Of a DNA stretch of 19,049 bases, positions 11,769 to 17,026 are shown one piece after another. The stretch comes from JANMQK01 sp031370485 (GTDB taxonomy: Bacteria > Acidobacteriota > Polarisedimenticolia > Gp22-AA2). The stretch lies in contig JANMQK010000038.1 in assembly GCA_031370485.1 (NCBI GenBank), positions 1-19,049 of the forward strand, read 5' to 3'. The notes under the pieces were generated by a model. The model had not been told where the DNA came from. It made no database searches and saw only the letters and a list, made by a program, of their open reading frames with translations. The stretch's first letter is position 1. Each line of letters begins with the position of its first letter. The translations under genes and the position numbers were made by a program.

Positions 11769-12374
11769 ATGATCGCCCGTCTTTCAGGAACCCTGGTCGA
11801 CAAGGATCCCGGACGGGCGGTCGTGGACGCCGGGGGGGTCGGCTACGAGTTATCGATACCGCTTTCCACCTACTCCGCGCTCGGGGAGCCGGGAAGCCGG
11901 GTGGAGCTGCACGTCCACACCCACGTTCGCGAGGACCTGATCGCGCTTTTCGGATTCGCCACGCGAGCCGAGAAGCAGCTGTTCGCGCGGCTCATCGAGG
12001 TCAACGGCGTAGGCCCGAAGACGGCGATCGCCGCCCTCTCGGGGCTGGGGCCCGGGGAGCTGATCGAAGCCGTCAGGTCCCGTGACGCGAAGCGGCTCGC
12101 CTCCATCCCGGGCATCGGCAGGAAGACCGCCGACCGCATCCTCCTGGACGCCGCTGAAAAGATCGAGGCGATCGCATCCGCGGAAAGTGGCGGCACGGCG
12201 GCGGCGGGCGTCGCGGGCTCGGCGCGCCAGGATCTCCTCTCCGCGCTGCTGAACCTCGGCTACAATGCCCGGGCCGCCTCTGAGGCGGTCGATCGCGCCC
12301 TTCCTGGAGGGTCGGGGCCGCCGCCGCCGTTCGAGATCCTCCTGCGCCAGACGCTCAGGATTCTGTCCCGCTAG
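11769..12374 (+). CDS. ruvA: Holliday junction branch-migration protein RuvA
   Basis: 201 residues, the family norm. RuvA tetramers bind the four-way junction and load RuvB. Domain I is an OB fold (1-62, MIARLSGTLVD, GVGYEL) and carries the acidic pin Glu55-Asp56 in the sequence REDLIALFGF. Domain II holds two helix-hairpin-helix motifs (VNGVGPKTA about 78-86; IPGIGRKTADRI about 113-123). After a flexible Gly/Ala linker (about 140-150), domain III (SARQDLLSALLNLGYNARAASEAV) binds RuvB. The start at 11769 has GGGAG five bases upstream and gives the canonical N terminus; longer in-frame extensions into the upstream gene are rejected. It starts 43 nt after the phosphodiesterase gene. Confidence 0.97.
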   Translation: MIARLSGTLVDKDPGRAVVDAGGVGYELSIPLSTYSALGEPGSRVELHVHTHVREDLIALFGFATRAEKQLFARLIEVNGVGPKTAIAALSGLGPGELIEAVRSRDAKRLASIPGIGRKTADRILLDAAEKIEAIASAESGGTAAAGVAGSARQDLLSALLNLGYNARAASEAVDRALPGGSGPPPPFEILLRQTLRILSR

Positions 12375-12394
12375 GCCGCGCCCCCCGGCGCGGC
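12375..12394 (+). promoter_or_regulatory. perfect hairpin between ruvA and ruvB
   Basis: An 8-bp all-GC stem (GCCGCGCC, 12375-12382, with GGCGCGGC, 12387-12394, CCCC loop) starts at the base after the ruvA stop codon and ends six bases before the ruvB ribosome-binding site. There is no T-tract, so it is not an intrinsic terminator. It may act on mRNA stability or on ruvB translation. Confidence 0.5.
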
Positions 12395-12413
12395 TCTCCG
12401 GAGGGGGAGTCGG

Positions 12414-13541
12414 GTGAACCAGGAGCCGCCACCAACCAGGCCGAGAAAGCCCAAGTCGGGGGCGGTCCGCCCCGGCGGGCCGTCTGTTCCCGCGGCCCCG
12501 CCGATCCCCGTGGGCGAGGACGACCCGCTCCGCATCCTCGACCCCCAGCTGCACATTGACGATCGGGCCGAGGACTCGACACTCCGTCCCCGCGTGCTCG
12601 ACGAGTACATCGGCCAGGAGAGGATGAAGGCCAACCTCAAGGTCTTCATGAAGGCGGCCCTGGAGCGGCACGAGCCGCTCGATCATGTCCTGCTTTACGG
12701 GCCCCCGGGTCTCGGGAAGACGACCATCGCCTGCATTCTGGCCCACGAGATGGCGACCTCCATCCGCTGCACGTCCGGGCCGGCGATCGAGCGGGCGGGA
12801 GACCTGGCCGCCATCCTGACCAACCTCGAAGGTGTCGGGATCCTGTTCATCGACGAGATTCACCGGCTGCATCCGGCCCTCGAGGAGATTCTCTACCAGG
12901 CGATGGAGGACTTCCGGATCGACATCGTGATCGGCCAGGGCCCCGCGGCAAGGACCGTGAAGATCGACCTGCCGCGATTCACCCTGGTGGGCGCGACGAC
13001 CCGCATCGGCCTCATCACCGGGCCGCTGCGGGACCGGTTCGGAATCGTGCACCACCTCGATTTCTACCCGGTCGAGGACCTGGTCCGCATAGTCGAGCGA
13101 TCATGCCGCATCCTCGGTGTTGCGGCGCAGCGGGACGGGGCCGAGGCGATCGCCCGGCGGGCCCGCGGCACGCCCCGCATCGCCAACCGCCTACTGCGGC
13201 GCGTGCGGGACTTCGTGCAGGTGGAGTCGGAAGGCGCGATCACCGCGCCTGTCGCCGAGCGCTACCTGGAGCGTCTCGAGGTGGACCGATACGGGCTGGA
13301 CCAGCTCGATCGGAAGATACTGAGGACCATCCAGGAGAAGTTCGACGGGGGCCCGGTCGGCGTCGGCACCATCGCCGCCGCGCTCGGCGAGGAGCCCGAG
13401 ACGATCGAGGAGATCTACGAGCCCTACCTGCTGCAGATTGGATTCCTCGACCGCACGGCGCGCGGCCGGCGCGTGACACCGAGGGCGCTCGAGCACCTGA
13501 ACCTGACCCGCCGCCGGGGCCAGGGCGGCCTCTGGGACTGA
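12414..13541 (+). CDS. ruvB: Holliday junction helicase ATPase RuvB
   Basis: 375 residues from a GTG start preceded by GAGGGGGAG. RuvB is the hexameric AAA+ motor that drives branch migration with RuvA. Seen: LRPRVLDEYIGQ, Walker A GPPGLGKTT (96-104, Lys102), Walker B ILFIDEIH (143-150), sensor-1 GATTR, the arginine-finger segment GPLRDRFG, and the C-terminal winged helix (GLDQLDRKILRTI, PYLLQIGFLDRTARGR). The usual length is about 335-345. The extra is a Pro/Arg-rich N-terminal tail of about 35 residues (EPPPTRPRKPK...), which could be partly artefactual if translation starts later, but the GTG has the best ribosome-binding site. It follows ruvA by 39 nt and converges with the minus-strand GGDEF gene. 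Confidence 0.97.
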   Translation: MNQEPPPTRPRKPKSGAVRPGGPSVPAAPPIPVGEDDPLRILDPQLHIDDRAEDSTLRPRVLDEYIGQERMKANLKVFMKAALERHEPLDHVLLYGPPGLGKTTIACILAHEMATSIRCTSGPAIERAGDLAAILTNLEGVGILFIDEIHRLHPALEEILYQAMEDFRIDIVIGQGPAARTVKIDLPRFTLVGATTRIGLITGPLRDRFGIVHHLDFYPVEDLVRIVERSCRILGVAAQRDGAEAIARRARGTPRIANRLLRRVRDFVQVESEGAITAPVAERYLERLEVDRYGLDQLDRKILRTIQEKFDGGPVGVGTIAAALGEEPETIEEIYEPYLLQIGFLDRTARGRRVTPRALEHLNLTRRRGQGGLWD

Positions 13542-13576
13542 GCCGCCGGCGGGCCTGCGATCCCCCCAAGAGCCGC

Positions 13577-15157
13577 TCAGGCGTCCCCGCCATGGCAGAC
13601 GCGGTTTTTCCCTGATCTCTTGGCCCGGTAAAGGGCCCGGTCCGCCGCTTCGACGAGCCCGGCCTCCCCGGTGGCGTCTTCGGGAATGGAGGCCACGCCG
13701 ACGCTGATACGGATCCGGAGCGGGCGCGGCAGGGAGGGGAGCGCGAGGGGAGTGTTCTCGACCCCGGCCCGGATTTTTTCCGCAACCTCCATGGCCGCGG
13801 CCAGGGAGGCCTCCGGGAGAATCGCCACGAACTCCTCGCCACCATAGCGGGCCACGACGTCGGACCGCCGCAGCAATCTTGCCACGGCTTGCGCGACGTG
13901 GCGCAACGCCCTGTCTCCCGCCGGATGTCCGTGCGTGTCATTGACCATCTTGAAATCGTCGATGTCGATCATGAGCAGTGCCACCGGCCGGTCGGCGCGG
14001 CGCGCCCTTTCAACCTCCTGCGCCAGCAGACCAAGAAAGTACCGGTGGTTGTAGACGCCGGTCAGCCCGTCCATCTCGGCGAGCTTCCGGGTGGCGAGCA
14101 AGAGGCGCTGCGTCTCGACCGCCACGGCGGTAAGGTCGGCGCAGCGCTGCAGCGCCTCGAAATCCTCCAGGTCGAAGGCGTGCCGCCTCCGGCAGCCTAC
14201 CCGGAAAGCACCCACGACCTGTCCGCGGACCCGGAGCGGTATGGTCATGTCGCTGCGCAACCCTGCCCCGGGGAAGCTTTCCGCGAAGCGCAGTTCGGAT
14301 GTGACGTCATTCCGCCAAAGCGGCGCGCAGCTTTCGATCACCCATCCCATCAGGTGGGAACGGTCCGCCGGCAGGCGTTGCCCCTCCCGCCGCACGGCCT
14401 CTCCATGGCGCAGCACCTCCCGCACCACGATCATCCCGTCCTCCAGTAGGCCAAGGGAGGCCCCGTCAACGGGAAACAGCCGTCCCAGGGCAGAGGCGAT
14501 GGTTTCGAGAAGCCCGTCGAGGTCATCGGCCCGCGCGGCCGCCCCGAGCACCTCCATGAAACTCGCGAGCACCTGGCGGTCTCCGTGTCCGGAAGGATCG
14601 GAAGAGCGGGGGAGCGCCGTGGCCACATACGGCTCGGCGCCCGGGGCGGGGAATTCCTGCCCGGGAGCCGCGATCGCTCGTACGGCTTCCCCTGCCGGGC
14701 CGGGCACCCCGAGGGCGAGCACGGCCTCGAGGCGGCCTCCCGGCGGCAATGACAACGCCGGGGGCGGCAGGACACCCTCGGGAGGTTCGAAGAGCAGCGA
14801 GGCTATTCCCTCCGCCTCGGCAGCCATCGCCATCTGCGCGGCGGCGAGCCAGGCGCCCGGGCGACCCGCGCCGCCGGGCGCAGGGTCGCAGAGGGCGACC
14901 AGCAACGGGGCCCCTTCGAGGCATGCCGTGGCCGTCTCCGCCATCCCGGCAGCACGCAAGGCCCCGACGAGGGCGTCCCTCACGAGAGACGCCTCGAGAA
15001 CAACCGCGCGGCAGCCGGACGAGATGCCCGGCGGAAGGTAACGTCCCGCCTCGAGCACGGCGTCGAGGCGCTCCCGGTCAAGCCGGGCGGAACGGAATGA
15101 GGCCGGCGCGCGCCTCCGCCGGAGAAGCGTGAGGGGGTCCAGGGGCATCCTCCACAA
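13577..15157 (-). CDS. nitroreductase-like / GAF / GGDEF diguanylate cyclase
   Basis: 526 residues from TTG at 15157; an ATG three codons on (15148) is an alternative, though its GGAGG would directly abut it. Residues about 7-153 resemble an FMN nitroreductase fold: an LLRRRRAPASFR start, EGAPLLVALCDP, GAWLAAAQMAMAAEAEGI and LEAVLALGVPG follow that family's order. Residues about 196-350 are a GAF sensor domain. Residues about 365-522 are a GGDEF domain with DGLTGVYNHRYF, IDIDDFKMVNDTHGH and the intact active motif GGEEF (439-443), plus the RxxD product-inhibition site (Arg430-Asp433), so c-di-GMP synthesis with feedback control is expected. No transmembrane segment is seen, so it should be cytosolic. 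It is the last gene of the bioY-larE cluster, 53 nt after larE. Confidence 0.88.
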   Translation of the reverse strand: MWRMPLDPLTLLRRRRAPASFRSARLDRERLDAVLEAGRYLPPGISSGCRAVVLEASLVRDALVGALRAAGMAETATACLEGAPLLVALCDPAPGGAGRPGAWLAAAQMAMAAEAEGIASLLFEPPEGVLPPPALSLPPGGRLEAVLALGVPGPAGEAVRAIAAPGQEFPAPGAEPYVATALPRSSDPSGHGDRQVLASFMEVLGAAARADDLDGLLETIASALGRLFPVDGASLGLLEDGMIVVREVLRHGEAVRREGQRLPADRSHLMGWVIESCAPLWRNDVTSELRFAESFPGAGLRSDMTIPLRVRGQVVGAFRVGCRRRHAFDLEDFEALQRCADLTAVAVETQRLLLATRKLAEMDGLTGVYNHRYFLGLLAQEVERARRADRPVALLMIDIDDFKMVNDTHGHPAGDRALRHVAQAVARLLRRSDVVARYGGEEFVAILPEASLAAAMEVAEKIRAGVENTPLALPSLPRPLRIRISVGVASIPEDATGEAGLVEAADRALYRAKRSGKNRVCHGGDA

Positions 15158-15210
15158 TCAATCGCTGCCGTGGGCGGCCCCGGTCGGGCCGGTTCCCGGG
15201 ACCGGGTGGC

Positions 15211-16026
15211 TCAGGCCCTGCCGCGCGGAACGGGCGCCGGCCGTCCGCCGGGCCGGTAGCCATCGGGATCCACGGTGACACGCCGGAACCCTGCCGCTCG
15301 CACGGCGTCCTCCAGGCCGCGCCGCGCGGCGGGAACCCTGACACGTTCGAGCCCCTCGCGATCGAGCTCGACTCTGGCATCCTCACCGCGCGATCGCACG
15401 CGCACCTGCCTGAACCCCATCGATCGAACCGCCGCTTCGGCGCGCTCCACCTGCGCCAGGGCGCCGGGGGTCACCGGGGTGAGGCGCGCGATCCGCGAGG
15501 CCAGGCAGGCCATCGCGGGCTTGTCCCATGTGGGAAGGCCGAGCCGCCTGGAATGCTCGCGGATCATCGACTTGTCCAGCCCCGCTTCGATGAGCGGCGC
15601 GCGAACGCGAAACTCGGCGGCCGCGGCCATCCCCGGCCGCTCGTCCCCGAGGTCGTCGGGAATCGCGCCGTAGATCACCGTCCTGCCTCCCTGCCGGGAG
15701 GCAATTCCGGCGAGCACCCTGAAGAGCTCGGCCTTGCAGTAATAGCAGCGCAGACCGTCGTTGCGAACGTAGGCGGGGTCGTCCATCTCCCGGGTCTCGA
15801 CCAGCGTGTGGGGGGATCCGATCAGGCGGGCCAGCCGAACCGCATCATCTTTCTCGGCCGCAGACAAGGAAGGAGAAACCGCGGTCACGGCCAGCGCCTC
15901 GTCGCCCAGAACGTCGTGGGCTACCTTCAGCAGGAAGGTGCTGTCAACACCTCCCGAGAAAGCGACGAGACAGGGACCGATGTCGCGGAGAATGCGCTCT
16001 AAAGAAGAGACGAGGCGTTCCCCCAT
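15211..16026 (-). CDS. larE: LarE-type PP-loop sulfur transferase (three-cysteine form)
   Basis: 271 residues from the ATG at 16026, with AGGA upstream; an ATG at 16059 would add 11 residues and lengthen the overlap with bioY from 28 to 61 nt. LarE inserts sulfur into the pyridinium precursor of the nickel-pincer nucleotide, the cofactor of lactate racemase LarA and relatives. Seen: PP-loop SGGVDST (24-30), the YGAIPDDLGDERPG segment, DKPAMACLASRI with the cysteine equivalent to the sacrificial Cys176 of the Lactobacillus enzyme (Cys174 here), and the C-terminal VRVRSRGEDARVELDRE part. Cys94 and Cys97 in RCYYCK add two more cysteines. That three-Cys pattern is known from [4Fe-4S]-binding LarE proteins, which recycle sulfur instead of sacrificing their own cysteine. 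No larA, larB or larC is in the window. Confidence 0.92.
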   Translation of the reverse strand: MGERLVSSLERILRDIGPCLVAFSGGVDSTFLLKVAHDVLGDEALAVTAVSPSLSAAEKDDAVRLARLIGSPHTLVETREMDDPAYVRNDGLRCYYCKAELFRVLAGIASRQGGRTVIYGAIPDDLGDERPGMAAAAEFRVRAPLIEAGLDKSMIREHSRRLGLPTWDKPAMACLASRIARLTPVTPGALAQVERAEAAVRSMGFRQVRVRSRGEDARVELDREGLERVRVPAARRGLEDAVRAAGFRRVTVDPDGYRPGGRPAPVPRGRA

Positions 16027-16628
16027 CGTCCTGCCATCCTGCGCCCGAAGCGCGTCCATCCGGAATGGATCCCGGTCGCAATGACGATCTTGGCGAGATC
16101 AGACGGGACGAAAGGGAAAAGACCCGCTCGCAGGGCCCCGGAAACGTCCCCCCCCAGGCTCAACGTGAGCCAGGCCACGCCGCAGGCGTAAAGCGCGGCG
16201 CTCCCGGCGAGAAAGGCCAGGGATGTCCCGATGGCTCCCAGGGACCGGAGTCGCGGCATCGCCAGCCCGGTCACGAAAGATGCCAGCACGAAGCCGGCCA
16301 GGTAGCCCCCGGTGGGTCCAAGAAAATATCCCGGCCCCGATCCCGGGAGGGCGAAGACCGGGAGCCCCATGAGCCCCAGCGCCAGGTAGCTTACCTGGCT
16401 CGCCGCCCCCGCCCGGGCACCAAGAAACGCGCCCGAGAGAAGGACCGCGAGGGTCTGCATGGAAATCGGGACGGGGGTGAAGGGGAGGGGCACCGCGATC
16501 CGGGCGCCCGCCCAGGTCAGCAGCGCGAACATTCCTGTCCCGGCAAGGAGGGCGGCGCGGGCGCCAAGCGGGAGAGCCAATCCTGCGTTCACCGACTCAG
16601 CGGATACTGACGCCTGCAGACTGCGCAT
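15999..16628 (-). CDS. bioY: biotin transporter BioY (ECF S component)
   Basis: 209 residues, a normal to slightly long BioY. It is an integral membrane protein that binds biotin and works with an energy-coupling module (EcfT and two ATPases) or alone. About six hydrophobic segments are visible. The BioY signatures FTPVPISMQTLAVLLSGAFL, GARAGAASQVSYLALGLMGLPVFA and GYFLGPTGGYLAGF are in order. The C-terminal FPFVPSDLAKIVIAT fits the last helix. The ATG has AAGGAG eight bases upstream. It is the first gene after a near-consensus promoter, and its 3' end overlaps the larE start. No ECF ATPase or EcfT gene is in the window. Confidence 0.95.
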   Translation of the reverse strand: MRSLQASVSAESVNAGLALPLGARAALLAGTGMFALLTWAGARIAVPLPFTPVPISMQTLAVLLSGAFLGARAGAASQVSYLALGLMGLPVFALPGSGPGYFLGPTGGYLAGFVLASFVTGLAMPRLRSLGAIGTSLAFLAGSAALYACGVAWLTLSLGGDVSGALRAGLFPFVPSDLAKIVIATGIHSGWTRFGRRMAGRWGNASSLL

Positions 16629-16715
16629 CGATCGGTCTCCTTGCGGGTGTATCGCGCTCTTGAACAGCCCACGGCATCCGGCGGCTCGCTCGGCCGGAAC
16701 CCATGAGTTGAGCGC

Positions 16716-16744
16716 ATTGTAAAAGGCCGGCGGTCTGCTGTCAA
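16716..16744 (-). promoter_or_regulatory. sigma-70 promoter of bioY-larE-GGDEF
   Basis: On the minus strand TTGACA (16744-16739), a 17-bp spacer and TACAAT (16721-16716) form a near-perfect promoter. Transcription would start near 16709, leaving a leader of about 80 nt before bioY. The three minus-strand genes show no other promoter, so they probably form one operon. Confidence 0.8.
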
Positions 16745-16747
16745 CGT
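16717..16747. promoter_or_regulatory. possible BirA-type biotin operator
   Basis: On the + strand TTGTAAAA (16717-16724), 15 bases, then GTCAACGT (16740-16747) resembles the BirA operator form (TTGTAAAC-like half, 14-15 bases, GTTTACAA-like half). The left half is a close match and the right half weak. It overlaps both promoter hexamers of bioY, exactly where a biotin-sensing repressor would act. The right half partly coincides with the -35 box, so chance is a real alternative. Confidence 0.3.
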
Positions 16748-16807
16748 CGGGATTCGATGAGGTCCGTGTGGCCGCCCGGAACTATGGGGTTTGAATACAA
16801 CTTTTTC

Positions 16808-16836
16808 TTGACAGCCCTAACCCTTGACAGTATATG
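16808..16836 (+). promoter_or_regulatory. sigma-70 promoter of the S8 protease gene
   Basis: A consensus -35 TTGACA (16808-16813), a 17-bp spacer and TATATG (16831-16836). Transcription would start near 16843, giving a 5' leader of about 185 nt. A second TTGACA (16824-16829) lies inside the spacer and has no matching -10. Confidence 0.8.
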
Positions 16837-16929
16837 GGACACCTGACGGGGCGAACTGCCACCGTTGGATTCTCTAAATTGCTTGCAAACGTTGACTTTA
16901 ACAAGGACACAGTGAGTCGAAGGTCTTCT

Positions 16930-16954
16930 GAACCCTTTGAGAATCAATGGGTTC
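16930..16954 (+). other. hairpin in the S8 protease leader
   Basis: GAACCCTTTGA (16930-16940) pairs with TCAATGGGTTC (16944-16954) over 11 positions with one T-T mismatch and a GAA loop. It lies about 70 nt before the start codon. No T-tract follows, so it is not a terminator. It could affect mRNA stability or translation. It matches no riboswitch I recognise. Confidence 0.45.
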
Positions 16955-17026
16955 ACGTGATCTTGAGATGGAGATAGCCATTTTCCTGAAACCGGGTACC
17001 ACATCCCCTCGCCAAGGAGGAGAACG

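Larger units (their letters stand above)
16629..17026. other. divergent intergenic control region
   Basis: 398 bp without a gene, between bioY (minus) and the S8 protease gene (plus). It holds back-to-back near-consensus sigma-70 promoters (16716-16744 minus, 16808-16836 plus), a possible BirA-type operator over the bioY promoter, a hairpin in the protease leader and ribosome-binding sites for both genes. It is noticeably richer in A and T than the flanking coding sequence from about 16790 to 16990. Confidence 0.8.

Noticed and set aside
11850..13055. A 401-codon open frame on the minus strand opposite ruvA and ruvB.
   Set aside because: Both plus-strand genes are unambiguous; the antisense frame is a composition effect.
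13538..13580. CTGAGC/GCTCAG pairing across the convergent ruvB and GGDEF gene ends as a bidirectional terminator.
   Set aside because: Six base pairs with a 31-nt loop and no T-runs on either strand; too weak to call.
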